DNA of 64,000 bases from Magnetominusculus dajiuhuensis (GTDB lineage Bacteria; Nitrospirota; Thermodesulfovibrionia; Thermodesulfovibrionales; Magnetobacteriaceae). The notes under the pieces are model-generated. The model did not search any database, was not told the origin of the DNA, and saw only the letters and a program-made list of their open reading frames with translations. This document shows, piece by piece, positions 31,702 through 40,787 of this stretch; within the stretch, counting starts at the first letter, position 1, and the number at the start of each line of letters is the position of its first letter. Position numbers and translations under genes: made by a program. The DNA lies in the NCBI RefSeq assembly GCF_046044395.1, contig NZ_JBJUSG010000001.1, forward strand, positions 37,550 to 101,549, given 5' to 3'.

Positions 31702-33831
31702 ATGAGAACATTATGTAAATACATTGTAATGGTTGTATTGTTGACTGAGGTGGTTTTGGGTGGTATCTCGTACGCGGCGGGGGGTTCAGGCGAACCGGTA
31801 GCGGGGGTTACTGTAACGCAGCAGGCCCCGGTTTCCGTTGTGTCCACTGATGAGATGAAAAAAAGTGAGGCATTGCTACCGGCACGACCGGCCCAAAAGA
31901 GGGTAATACGTTTAAAACGCCGCAAAGGACACACCACATCAACAGCGGCCCCGATTGAGAGCCAATTTCTGTCAGCAATCAAATCTCCTGAGCAGAGCGC
32001 GCCCCAATCCTCAATAGAAACGCCAACCCTGATAGCTAGCTTTACGGGCATGGACCTTAACGGCAACACCAGCCATGCCATTCCACCTGACACGATGGGC
32101 GCGGCCGGGCCTGTCTATCTTATGAGCATCTTAAACGGCGGGGTTGCCTATTACAATAAAAGCACCGGCGCTATGACAGGCCATACAACCGACACCGCCT
32201 TTTGGTCATCACTTGGCACAAGCTCAGGGCAGCCGGCTGACGGCGTCTTTGACCCTAAGGTCATATATGACCAGTACCTTGGACGCTTCATCACCGTGGA
32301 GCTTAGCCAGGGAACCTCTTCCACAAATTCTTATATCTTAGTCGGAATATCCTCAACAAGCGACCCCACCGGCACATGGACATTGCACGCGATTCGCGCC
32401 GATTTAGATAACGGCACTACTCAAACAAAAAACTGGGCGGATTTCCCTGCTGTCGGCATGGATTCGGCTAATCTCTATGTCTCCGTAAATATGTTTGATT
32501 CCAGTGAAAATTTTAAGTATGTAAAGGCATATTCAATTCCCAAGACACAGCTTACTTCAACCGCCTCAACAATTACCTATACGGAGTTCATCAACAATAA
32601 CACTAACGATTTTACCATTCAGCCGTGCGTTGCCTATGGAAGCGGGCAGCAGATATATTTCATCGGCGAGGATTACGCAGGTGGCGGCAACCACAACGGC
32701 GACTCGCCAGTCCAGCAGACTCAAACAGCGGCGGCCACACCGAGCTATCTAAAATTATGGACGATTGCAAATAACGCATGGACTCTACTAGGGGATATAG
32801 TCGTGCAGAGTTATCCTGTTGTAGATTCGCTACCCGGCGCTCCCCAGCAGGGGTCAACCAAGACGATAGTTACAAATGATACGAGGATGCTAAACGCCGT
32901 ATGCAGGGGCGGCTATCTGTGGGCGACGCATACCGTTACGAACTCCACCGGAGTGAAGACCGAGGTGGCATGGTATCAAATAAACCCCTCATTGGCCTCA
33001 AAGACATTGGCCTCAGCGGGAAGCCCGGTTCAGGAGGGAAGAGTAAGCGATACGAGCCTGTTCTATTACTTTCCCTCAATAGCGGTTAATGCCAATGGAG
33101 ACGCGGCAATTGGATTTTCCGGCTCATCAAGCAGCACATACGCCGGTGGATATTACACGGCAAGGATGAGCACAGATACCGCTGGCACTACTCAGACCGT
33201 GGGTCAGTTAGTGGCAGGAGCGGCGGCTTATTATCTCACCTATGGCGGGACAGATAACCGATGGGGAGATTACAGCGCCACATGCGTTGACCCGTCGGAC
33301 GACGTTACATTCTGGACTCTTCAGGAATACGCAAAGGGCAGCACAAACTGGGGCACGTGGTGGGGGTCTTTTAAGGCCACCGGCGCATCATCATCGGACT
33401 ATAGCACTGCCTCCGCGGCTATTGGCGCAATATACAGCCAATATGCCTCGTTTTTTGGGTCACTATCCGGGAGTGTACTTACGTTAACATCCGGTTCAGC
33501 CACATACTATGTCCAGTGGTATTCCAATGGTGGCGCCCTTGTTGCATGGACAGATGGAACTATGTATGCTTACTACAAGGGTTCATGGTACGCCTTCAAT
33601 ATAGGATGGCAATCATTAGGGAAGGCGGCTACGAAGATTACATCAATTTATAACCAATATGCCTCGTTTTTTGGGAAACCATCTGGAAGCATAGCTATTG
33701 GAACATCCGGGTCGGCACCATACTACGTCCAATGGTATACAAACGGTGGTGCCATTGTGGCATGGACAGACGGGACTATGTATTCTTATTTAAACGGTAC
33801 GTGGTACGCCTTCGGGGTAAGCTGGCAATAA
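31702..33831 (+). CDS. Large secreted protein with two C-terminal ~70-residue repeats
   Basis: A 709-residue product from the ATG at 31702, chosen for the GGAGG seven bases upstream and the signal peptide (MRTLCKYIVMVVLLTEVVLGGISYAAG). A basic linker (near 60-90) precedes a strand-rich domain (about 110-570), beginning SFTGMDLNGNTSHAIPPDTMGA, that could form a beta-propeller (DPKVIYDQYLGRFITVE, WADFPAVGMDSANLYVSVN). The last 140 residues are two similar modules ending in WTDGTMYAYYKGSWYAFNIGWQ and WTDGTMYSYLNGTWYAFGVSWQ, each beginning near YSQYASFFG or YNQYASFFG. Very few charged residues, many Thr, Ser and Tyr: typical of a surface or extracellular protein. Function unknown. Confidence 0.7.
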   Translation: MRTLCKYIVMVVLLTEVVLGGISYAAGGSGEPVAGVTVTQQAPVSVVSTDEMKKSEALLPARPAQKRVIRLKRRKGHTTSTAAPIESQFLSAIKSPEQSAPQSSIETPTLIASFTGMDLNGNTSHAIPPDTMGAAGPVYLMSILNGGVAYYNKSTGAMTGHTTDTAFWSSLGTSSGQPADGVFDPKVIYDQYLGRFITVELSQGTSSTNSYILVGISSTSDPTGTWTLHAIRADLDNGTTQTKNWADFPAVGMDSANLYVSVNMFDSSENFKYVKAYSIPKTQLTSTASTITYTEFINNNTNDFTIQPCVAYGSGQQIYFIGEDYAGGGNHNGDSPVQQTQTAAATPSYLKLWTIANNAWTLLGDIVVQSYPVVDSLPGAPQQGSTKTIVTNDTRMLNAVCRGGYLWATHTVTNSTGVKTEVAWYQINPSLASKTLASAGSPVQEGRVSDTSLFYYFPSIAVNANGDAAIGFSGSSSSTYAGGYYTARMSTDTAGTTQTVGQLVAGAAAYYLTYGGTDNRWGDYSATCVDPSDDVTFWTLQEYAKGSTNWGTWWGSFKATGASSSDYSTASAAIGAIYSQYASFFGSLSGSVLTLTSGSATYYVQWYSNGGALVAWTDGTMYAYYKGSWYAFNIGWQSLGKAATKITSIYNQYASFFGKPSGSIAIGTSGSAPYYVQWYTNGGAIVAWTDGTMYSYLNGTWYAFGVSWQ

Positions 33832-33980
33832 GGGGCTGCACTCCTCAGACATAAGAGAGGTGTGCTGTTGTGGCGCAGGGGTGTCTTAATTCTGGCAATT
33901 GTCAGAGTGATGTGCAGCCTTGCTCTTTACATTGGATGATTGTTGTGTCAGATATTACTTTTGCGCTCTATTTCGGGCGC

Positions 33981-34009
33981 TTGACAAATGAAACAGGCTT
34001 TGATAACAT
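33981..34009 (+). promoter_or_regulatory. Sigma70 promoter for the dlt-like operon
   Basis: A perfect TTGACA (33981-33986), 17 bp, then TAACAT (34004-34009). It would start transcription near 34016, about 90 bases before the adenylation gene. Confidence 0.6.
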
Positions 34010-34108
34010 AATCGGGCAGCGAGGCAGCCGTACGCTTTAGAATAGGCGACTAATACTAAATAATGCAATTGGCCGTTGGTTGGCCAATCGCCACACAAGG
34101 AAGCGGAT

Positions 34109-35689
34109 ATGAACTTTAACTTATCGCGCGCAGTTTATCGCCACAGCATTGATAATCAGGGGAGTCTCGCCGTTGCATCAGATTCCCGCGAACTTACCTA
34201 TGGACAATTTGCCAGTGGTGCCAGGGCAATCTCGGCCTGCCTCAGGACAAGCCCATCTTTTGTATGGCGGGATGGACAGCCTCCGCGGGTTGGGATTTTA
34301 GCTTCGCGCAGCGTCGAGGCCGCGTTGGGCGTCATGGGGGCCGCGTGGGCAGGTGCGACCTATGTCCCGATTGGTCCCAAACTCCCGGAGGATAGGATTT
34401 TAACAATACTTTCGCTTTGCAATCTCTCAGCGCTTATTGTTGGCCCTGAGGGCGTGAAACAGATGACAGACAAGGTACTGTCGGCCTGTCCGCCGCTGAT
34501 AATCGTGCCCGGTGCCGCGCAGTTTCAGGCAAAAGGCCTTCCAGGAATTAAGTTCCATGATGCTGGCCAACTGCCTGATGCCTTGCACGAAGAGCCTGCC
34601 AATGTTGAGGGCAGCTCCATTTCGTACATCCTGTTCACATCGGGAACGACTGGAGTCCCTAAGGGAGTTGCTATTTCGGCTGCCGCGGTTGCAAACTATG
34701 TTGAGGCGGCCACGGCGATGTTGGAAATGCGCCCCAGCGATAGAACCATTGAACTGACAGAGCTGACATTTGACGTTTCAGTTAGTAACATGTTTTGCAC
34801 ATGGGAGGCAGGGGCGTCTTTGCATGTGTTGCCAGCCGTTCGCGTGATGAGCGCGGTGAAGTTCGCGCGCCAAAGGCATCTGACAGTCTGGAGTTCAGTA
34901 CCTTCTTTAATAGACAGGTTGAGGCAGATAAAGGCGCTGACGCCGGGTGCGCTGCCCGGCATTCGACTGTCTGTCTTTATGGGTGAGCCGTTGACTGAGA
35001 GCCTGGTCACGGCCTGGATGGACGCTACTCCAAACAGCGTCATAGTGAACCAGTATGGTCCTACTGAGACTACTATTGCTAACACCATCTGTCGCATCTC
35101 GCAGCCTATTCCATTAACTCCCGGGCGGGATTATTGTCCCCTTGGTAAGCCATGGGCAGGAAACGAGCTGGCAATAGTCAATGCCAATGGAGCATTTTTG
35201 CCGACAGGGACAACGGGAGAACTTGCGCTGTCCGGCGTCCAATTATCCAGCGGTTACTTAAACCAGCCTGAGTTGAATGCGGCGAGGTTTCCAATTATTG
35301 ATGGCAAGAGGTGGTACCTGTCCGGTGACCTTGCAATGCAGGATTCCTCCGGTACATTTCACTTACTTGGACGAATAGATAATCAGGTCAAGGTGATGGG
35401 CAACAGGGTAGAACTGGAAGAGGTTGACACGCATCTGAGGACAGTTGCAAACACCGGCATTGCCGCGGCCGTCACATGGCCAATCGTTGACGGCATTGTG
35501 CAGGGGCTTGTAGGGTTTGTTGGGGCTAAACAGATAGACCAACTGCAAATCATCGCCGCGATGAAGGACAAGCTGCCTGCCTATATGGTTCCCAGCCGTG
35601 TTCTGGCACTGGAAAACATGCCTTTCAATTCAAATGGGAAAGTTGACAGGAATGCCCTGCGCCAACTTCTCCAAAGCGGGGAAATCTGA
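34109..35689 (+). CDS. Stand-alone amino-acid adenylation enzyme, DltA-like
   Basis: A 526-residue AMP-forming ligase from the ATG at 34109, with AAGGAAG upstream. All adenylation core motifs are visible: ILFTSGTTGVPKGVAIS, NQYGPTETTIANT, RWYLSGDLA, LGRIDNQVKVMGNRVELEEVD and the C-terminal catalytic Lys in NSNGKVDRNAL. No carrier or condensation domain is attached, as in DltA. It is followed by an MBOAT (38 bp later) and a carrier protein, giving the A-B-C order of the dlt system that puts D-alanine on polymers. In a Gram-negative host the acceptor would be a surface polysaccharide or lipid. The amino acid cannot be read from the sequence. Confidence 0.85.
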   Translation: MNFNLSRAVYRHSIDNQGSLAVASDSRELTYGQFASGARAISACLRTSPSFVWRDGQPPRVGILASRSVEAALGVMGAAWAGATYVPIGPKLPEDRILTILSLCNLSALIVGPEGVKQMTDKVLSACPPLIIVPGAAQFQAKGLPGIKFHDAGQLPDALHEEPANVEGSSISYILFTSGTTGVPKGVAISAAAVANYVEAATAMLEMRPSDRTIELTELTFDVSVSNMFCTWEAGASLHVLPAVRVMSAVKFARQRHLTVWSSVPSLIDRLRQIKALTPGALPGIRLSVFMGEPLTESLVTAWMDATPNSVIVNQYGPTETTIANTICRISQPIPLTPGRDYCPLGKPWAGNELAIVNANGAFLPTGTTGELALSGVQLSSGYLNQPELNAARFPIIDGKRWYLSGDLAMQDSSGTFHLLGRIDNQVKVMGNRVELEEVDTHLRTVANTGIAAAVTWPIVDGIVQGLVGFVGAKQIDQLQIIAAMKDKLPAYMVPSRVLALENMPFNSNGKVDRNALRQLLQSGEI

Positions 35690-35727
35690 TTCCGGAGACG
35701 GCAGGCACACAGCCGCCCCCCGGCGCG

Positions 35728-37164
35728 GTGCCGCAGATGCGGGTATGGCGTGACAATTTTGCAATTGAAACCCATCAGGGAGTTGTCGGCTTCGCCCAAA
35801 CCATTTTTGGCCGTGTATTTCTGCTCCTGCTGTTTTCCATTGCTTACTCAGCGGCAACGGAAGCGTGGAAACCCTCCGGGGTTGTTTTCGCTGCCGCGGC
35901 CTTCGCCTTTTTACCGCGCTATCGGACTGTCATAATATTCGTCGCAACGCTTGGGGTTTTGGCAAAAGACCCTTTCTGGTACGGAATGGAGGCAATTGAT
36001 TATGTAATGAAACAGGAGCGTCTGACATCCCTTTCAGGAAAGTATTCGGCCTACGTGGCATTGGTCTCGTTTTTTGTGTGTTCTTTAGCAACCCTTGAGC
36101 TTGTGCGGCGAAATAAGACATTATATGTTGCCCGCCGTCCCGTGATTACATTGATAGCCGCGGTTGCCGTGATGAGCGTTACGGCGGCTTATCCCATACT
36201 CCACGGCACGCCACTGGTTTTATTGTGGGCGTTTATAACGGTCTTTTCGGCCTATATTTGGTTCTTAGCCTATTCATTAGTGGACCAGAGGTCTCGTGAC
36301 CGGAGTCCGCACCTGTTCCAGCTTGGCACGTTTCATCCTTTTTGGGGTTCAAGCTCAGTGCCGTATGGTAAGGGTGCCACATTTCTCAGAAAAACACTGG
36401 CTAAGACCTCAGGTGACCTGGCAGTTACGCAGCTCAAGGGATTGAAACTCGTGCTTTGGACAGTGGTTCTTTTATGGCTTAGAAAGCTGCTTGTGTGGGT
36501 TTTCGAGGTCAAATTGAAAATCCCTGATGTAGCGGCTTTGCAGGCGTTTCATGTGACAGGCCAGGGGTATTCGATTTTGGTTGGTTGGACTGCGGTTGTC
36601 TGGGCTACGGCGTCTGATACACTTGTGCTTGCGATTGCCGGCCATAAGGCTGTTGCTGTTGCGCGTCTGGCGGGATTTCGGCTGCCGAGAAACACATGGC
36701 GTCCGCTTCAGTCAAGAACTCTGGCCGAATTCTGGAATCGCTACTATTACTACTTCAAGGAGTTGTTGGTTGAGTTTTTTTTCATCCCAACATTTCTCAG
36801 GACATTTCGCAACCATCCCCGGCTCAGGATGTTCTTCGCAACCTTTATGGCAGCCGGCATCGGTAACGCTGCCTTTCATTTTATCCGGGACATAAAGTTT
36901 GTCGCAACACAGGGTCTGTGGGACTCCATCGTAAGCTACCAGAGCTATGTGTTTTACACCTTCGTACTAGCTACGGGAATCGGTATTTCACAAGTGCGAA
37001 TGAACAGTGGCGCAAAGCCGTCAAACGCCTTCCACGCAAGGCTGTGGTCATTCCTTTGTGTGTGGACATTTGTCGTATGTTTACACGTCTTCGGTGACGA
37101 GACGCGAGTTTATACTTTGTGGCAACGGCTGTCTTTCATGGCCAGCCTTATAGGAGTGAAATAG
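35728..37164 (+). CDS. MBOAT-family membrane acyltransferase, DltB-like
   Basis: A 478-residue polytopic membrane protein with roughly ten helices. The MBOAT region has RTLAEFWNRYYYYFKELLVEFFFIP, matching the SxxEFWRRWH segment of the family, and the conserved His sits in GNAAFHF. It is likely to take the activated group from the carrier protein at 37164 and pass it across the membrane. The start could be the GTG at 35728 or the ATG at 35737. Its stop overlaps the carrier protein start by one base (TAGTG). The sequence is well diverged from Gram-positive DltB. Confidence 0.75.
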   Translation: MPQMRVWRDNFAIETHQGVVGFAQTIFGRVFLLLLFSIAYSAATEAWKPSGVVFAAAAFAFLPRYRTVIIFVATLGVLAKDPFWYGMEAIDYVMKQERLTSLSGKYSAYVALVSFFVCSLATLELVRRNKTLYVARRPVITLIAAVAVMSVTAAYPILHGTPLVLLWAFITVFSAYIWFLAYSLVDQRSRDRSPHLFQLGTFHPFWGSSSVPYGKGATFLRKTLAKTSGDLAVTQLKGLKLVLWTVVLLWLRKLLVWVFEVKLKIPDVAALQAFHVTGQGYSILVGWTAVVWATASDTLVLAIAGHKAVAVARLAGFRLPRNTWRPLQSRTLAEFWNRYYYYFKELLVEFFFIPTFLRTFRNHPRLRMFFATFMAAGIGNAAFHFIRDIKFVATQGLWDSIVSYQSYVFYTFVLATGIGISQVRMNSGAKPSNAFHARLWSFLCVWTFVVCLHVFGDETRVYTLWQRLSFMASLIGVK

Positions 37165-37409
37165 TGGATACTGAAAAGAAGAACAAACTGCGCACGTTTA
37201 TTAAATCATACCTGCAAGAGCATGGGGATGCAGGTGAACTTAAAGACGATGATTCGCTGTTTATCAGCGCTCGTCTGGACTCTCTGGCGATGATTACACT
37301 GATTTCCTTTCTTGAGCAGACGTTCGGCGTCAATTTCGGAGATGTAGATTTCGATGTTGAGCTGATTGACTCAGTGAATGAGATTGAGTTGTTTCTGGAT
37401 GGGGGTTAG
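37164..37409 (+). CDS. Acyl/aminoacyl carrier protein, DltC-like
   Basis: An 81-residue product from the GTG at 37164 (MDTEKKNKLRTF), coupled by TAGTG to the MBOAT gene. The phosphopantetheine Ser lies in ARLDSLAMITLI. The protein is acidic and helical (GVNFGDVDFDVELIDSVNEIELFL), as expected for a carrier protein. It would be charged by the adenylation enzyme and used by the MBOAT. A phosphopantetheinyl transferase must come from elsewhere. Confidence 0.88.
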   Translation: MDTEKKNKLRTFIKSYLQEHGDAGELKDDDSLFISARLDSLAMITLISFLEQTFGVNFGDVDFDVELIDSVNEIELFLDGG

Positions 37410-37412
37410 AAG

Positions 37413-37490
37413 ATGATCAACGCGAAATTGAAGAAATTGGTGTTGCCTTTGCCACTTCGCGATTTTGTTTCAGTCAGTGGGGGGGCGTAG
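37413..37490 (+). CDS. 25-residue ORF coupled to the carrier protein and radical SAM genes
   Basis: Encodes MINAKLKKLVLPLPLRDF followed by VSVSGGA. It starts four bases after the carrier-protein stop and ends in TAGTG with the radical SAM start, so it is coupled at both ends, with G-rich sequence serving as the ribosome site of the next gene. It might be a small precursor peptide for the radical SAM enzyme, or only a relay ORF that carries ribosomes to it. No homology evidence is available, and it is too short to judge by composition. An internal Pro-Leu-Pro and a Gly-Gly near the end are noted. Confidence 0.3.
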   Translation: MINAKLKKLVLPLPLRDFVSVSGGA

Positions 37491-38560
37491 TGGGATTGTT
37501 GTATTCTAAAATGAAGATATTTCACTTCAAGGACAAGCTTGCCTCTCTTGCCCCTGACATCAACAAGATTCTCCCTCCCGTGCAAATCAGAATAAAACCC
37601 ACGAACCACTGCGGACACAATTGCTATTACTGTGCTTACAGGGCGGAGAGTCTACAGCCCGGAAAAGACATGAACCAGTCCGATTCAATCCCAAAGGACA
37701 AGATGCTGGAACTGATAGACGATATAATTGATATGGGCGTAAAAAGCGTAACCTTCAGCGGCGGTGGCGACCCGTTTTGCTACCCATACCTGGTTCACGC
37801 AGTCAAAAAACTATCAGATAGTCCCGTTAAATTTGCCTCCCTGACAAACGGAGCAAACTTATCCGGTGAATTAGCGGAGGTCTTTGCAACCAGTGCCACA
37901 TGGCTTAGAATCTCTATTGACGGATGGGACGATGAGAGTTACTCAGAGTATAGGGGAGTAAGACATGGGGAATTTACGAAGGTTATGAATAATATCAGGA
38001 TGTTTAAGAAGCACTTAGGCCGGTGTTTTTTAGGCGCTGTCATTGTCGTGGACAAGAAAAATGCCCCCCATGTGTATGAATCTATTGGGAGACTAAAGGA
38101 TGCGGGAGTTGACAGTGTTAAAGTATCTCCTTGTATCGTCAGCAACATAGGCGTCGAAAATAATCTGTATCACTGGGCAATATTTAAATCCGTGAAAGAG
38201 CAGACAATAAGGGCGTGCAATGATTTCGTGGATGAGGCGTTTGAGATATTCGACTCTTATCATGAACTCGACAATAAATTCGATAAAGATTATTCATGGT
38301 GCCCATATATTCAAATAGTGCCAGTCATTGGGGCTGATTCAAATGTATATACATGCCACGACAAGGCGTATAATCTTGAGGATGGGCTGATAGGGTCTGT
38401 GAAAGATATGAGATTTAAAGAGCTGTGGTTTTCAGATAAATGGAATTTTTTTCGTATTAATCCCTCTGTCCATTGCAATCATCACTGTGTTTCAAACGCG
38501 GCTAACAGTCTGATTTTAGAATATATAAACGTTGATAAGGGACATTTGGAATTTGTATAA
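37490..38560 (+). CDS. Radical SAM/SPASM enzyme
   Basis: A 356-residue protein; the GTG at 37490 or an ATG at 37511 may be used. The cluster motif is TNHCGHNCYYCAYR (Cys 41, 45, 48), followed by SVTFSGGGDPFCYP and LRISIDGWDDESY. A SPASM-type C terminus holds auxiliary cysteines: SWCPYIQ, VYTCHDKAYN and CNHHC. SPASM enzymes modify peptides, or sugars and lipids in surface-polymer clusters. Its coupling to a 25-residue ORF and its place behind a dlt-like operon make either possible. Confidence 0.85.
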   Translation: MGLLYSKMKIFHFKDKLASLAPDINKILPPVQIRIKPTNHCGHNCYYCAYRAESLQPGKDMNQSDSIPKDKMLELIDDIIDMGVKSVTFSGGGDPFCYPYLVHAVKKLSDSPVKFASLTNGANLSGELAEVFATSATWLRISIDGWDDESYSEYRGVRHGEFTKVMNNIRMFKKHLGRCFLGAVIVVDKKNAPHVYESIGRLKDAGVDSVKVSPCIVSNIGVENNLYHWAIFKSVKEQTIRACNDFVDEAFEIFDSYHELDNKFDKDYSWCPYIQIVPVIGADSNVYTCHDKAYNLEDGLIGSVKDMRFKELWFSDKWNFFRINPSVHCNHHCVSNAANSLILEYINVDKGHLEFV

Positions 38561-38605
38561 CACAACCAGCACCGCCTAAAGCCGCCAAAACCCTATGGAG
38601 CCACC

Positions 38606-39745
38606 ATGACATGTATTTTATGCGGGGCGGACAGCTTATCCGACATTCGATATTCTGATGGTATTGCGAGCATTACATCAGACTGCAAGCTGTGGCCTTA
38701 TTCAGGCCGCTCTGCCCGATGCGGTACATGCGGGCATGTCCAAAAACCGCTCGGCGGCAGTTTGATAAGTGACATCAAAAAAATATATTCCAACTACGAA
38801 CCATACTCTTTGAGCAACGGCGATGAGCATCTGATTTTCCATGAATCCTCAAACATAACCCGTTCTTACGAGCTGCTGTCAGGATTAAAGACAGCAATAA
38901 AGATACCCCAAGAGGGTAGATTAATTGATATTGGCTGTGGAAATGGCTCGTTTTTAAAGGCATTTGGTGATGCCTGCCCTAAGTGGGATTTATTTGGTTT
39001 TGAGCAAAGCAACCTGCGGGCAAAAGGAGTGCCCAACGTAAAAGAGATATACAGCGGCTCTATGGATATAATCGAAGGCACTTATGATATTGTCACAATG
39101 ATACATGTATTAGAGCATGTCTTTGAGCCGGTGAGTTTTTTGAGAGGACTTCATACCCTTATAAACCCTGCGGGCGTCCTGTTTATCCAGTCCCCGTTTT
39201 TTAAGACAAATCCATTCGATTTGACTATCGTAGACCACTGTTCCCACTTTCAACCTGACACCCTGGCCTATGCCGTCAATGCCGCGGGATTCAGCACGAC
39301 CCTGCAAGAGGACTGGATTGCAAAAGAGATAGGAATCGTAGCCGGTGAGGGCGGCGGTAACCGCACCCCTGCTATCAGCGCCGCTTCTACAACCTCCGCA
39401 GAGCAGTCTTATTTATGGCTGCATAAGGTTGCGGGCCACGCGAGGGAACTATCTGGCCAGGGCACATTTGGCATATTCGGCACAGCTATCGCCGGCACAT
39501 GGTTGGCAAGTATGGCCATGCCTCAGGTAAGTTTTTTCACAGACGAAGACCCACACAAACAAGGCAAAGAACACCTTGGATTGCCTGTGTTTCATCCTCA
39601 GTCCGTACCCTACAAGGACGCCATCGTTTATCTGGCATTTCCCGCGGAAACTTCAATAGCAATATATAAAAGGTTATCGGTTTCCTATCCACGAATCAAA
39701 TTTTGTCTGCCGCCGCCTTTTAACGCAGCAGACGCTTGTGTTTAA
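38606..39745 (+). CDS. Zinc-containing C-methyltransferase-type sugar methyltransferase
   Basis: A 379-residue protein in three parts. An N-terminal zinc site (CILCGADS and ARCGTCGHVQ) is followed by a SAM-binding domain (LIDIGCGNGSFLKAF, YDIVTMIHVLEHVFEPVSFLRGL) and a C-terminal Rossmann-like domain (GTFGIFGTAIAGTWLAS, FFTDEDPHKQGKEHLGLPVFHPQSVPYKDAIVYLAF). This is the architecture of TylCIII/NovU-like nucleotide-sugar C-methyltransferases. It probably methylates a deoxysugar for the surface polysaccharide. Its 3' end overlaps the convergent GT2 gene by 26 bp. Confidence 0.85.
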   Translation: MTCILCGADSLSDIRYSDGIASITSDCKLWPYSGRSARCGTCGHVQKPLGGSLISDIKKIYSNYEPYSLSNGDEHLIFHESSNITRSYELLSGLKTAIKIPQEGRLIDIGCGNGSFLKAFGDACPKWDLFGFEQSNLRAKGVPNVKEIYSGSMDIIEGTYDIVTMIHVLEHVFEPVSFLRGLHTLINPAGVLFIQSPFFKTNPFDLTIVDHCSHFQPDTLAYAVNAAGFSTTLQEDWIAKEIGIVAGEGGGNRTPAISAASTTSAEQSYLWLHKVAGHARELSGQGTFGIFGTAIAGTWLASMAMPQVSFFTDEDPHKQGKEHLGLPVFHPQSVPYKDAIVYLAFPAETSIAIYKRLSVSYPRIKFCLPPPFNAADACV

Positions 39746-40787
39746 TCTCATATAAGACATTGCTAATATAATTCCTTATGAACGTAACAATATTAAACTT
39801 ATTTGAATACAGATAATGGATAATCACAAAGGCATATTTAATGTATAGAAACATATTAATAATAAAATAGAATAATCTTCCAACGGGTGATTTATTGAGT
39901 TGACTATATTTTACAAGCATTGATTTTCTAAGGGAATAAATATTTTGGAAATATATATCATAATAAACATTCTTTCCATAGGCGTCTAAAATAGCCGCCG
40001 GTATAATGTCTGAGTATGAGCGCTGCATTATGTGCAACATTTTAGCGGCCTCTTCTCTCATTAATTCAGAGTTTAACTGATATTTTGCTGACAGGCTTTC
40101 GCTTCTGTATCTGACGCAAACAAACGGCTCCGGAATAAAGCACACCCCATGTTTGGCAATCATTAAAAATCCGAGTAGTACGTCATTATAATAATGTAAC
40201 TCTTTAGAGAACCCCCCGCACTCAAGCATATTAAGCCTTTTAAAAATAAAAGTATTTCCGTTGAGCATTCCACAGCCGGCCTGGGTCATAATCGCCAGCA
40301 TTTCCTCCGGTGGAATAAAGCCCGTTTTGGTAGTCATTCCCGGTGAATACTGTATTTCTATCCTGCGTCCTTTCACATTTATCGCATAGGCAAATGCCGC
40401 GAACAGCCCTGTCTCTGGATATGTTGTCAGCAACCGCGTGGCCTTTTCAAAAAAACCGGGAAGGATATAATTGTCAGAGGGCGCGGCATACAAATAATCT
40501 CCGGTGGTAATGTCAAGCATTCTATTAAATGTATCAAGCGGGCCAAGATTAGTCTCGTTTCTGATGAACTTGATTACGGGATGTCGTTGCGCATAAGCCT
40601 CAATAATTTCCACGCTATTGTCAGTTGAGGCGTCGTCACAAATAATAAACTCATCGGGAGGGCGGGATTGGTTCAATATGGATTCGATGGCCTCTGCGAT
40701 ATACCTGGCACAGTTATAATTTGGCATTAAAACTGACAATGTCAGTTTTTTTCCTGGTGCTTGCAGCTCTGATTTCATTTTTTCCAA
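39720..40787 (-). CDS. Family 2 glycosyltransferase
   Basis: A 355-residue GT-A enzyme. LSVLMPNYNCARYIAEAIESILNQSRPPDEFIICDDASTDNS is the donor-binding start, the metal site is YLYAAPSDNYILPG, and a long basic C-terminal helix region (about 290-350) may attach to the membrane. The sequence is clearly AT-richer than neighbours. It ends a five- to six-gene minus-strand operon that starts at 45081 and its start overlaps the epimerase gene by 13 bp. Adds a sugar to a lipid-linked glycan, donor unknown. Confidence 0.85.
   Translation of the reverse strand: MEKMKSELQAPGKKLTLSVLMPNYNCARYIAEAIESILNQSRPPDEFIICDDASTDNSVEIIEAYAQRHPVIKFIRNETNLGPLDTFNRMLDITTGDYLYAAPSDNYILPGFFEKATRLLTTYPETGLFAAFAYAINVKGRRIEIQYSPGMTTKTGFIPPEEMLAIMTQAGCGMLNGNTFIFKRLNMLECGGFSKELHYYNDVLLGFLMIAKHGVCFIPEPFVCVRYRSESLSAKYQLNSELMREEAAKMLHIMQRSYSDIIPAAILDAYGKNVYYDIYFQNIYSLRKSMLVKYSQLNKSPVGRLFYFIINMFLYIKYAFVIIHYLYSNKFNIVTFIRNYISNVLYEIKHKRLLR

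Noticed and set aside
34076..34108. Upstream extension of the adenylation enzyme (11 residues)
   Set aside because: The ATG at 34109 has AAGGAAG upstream and the extension is not family-like.
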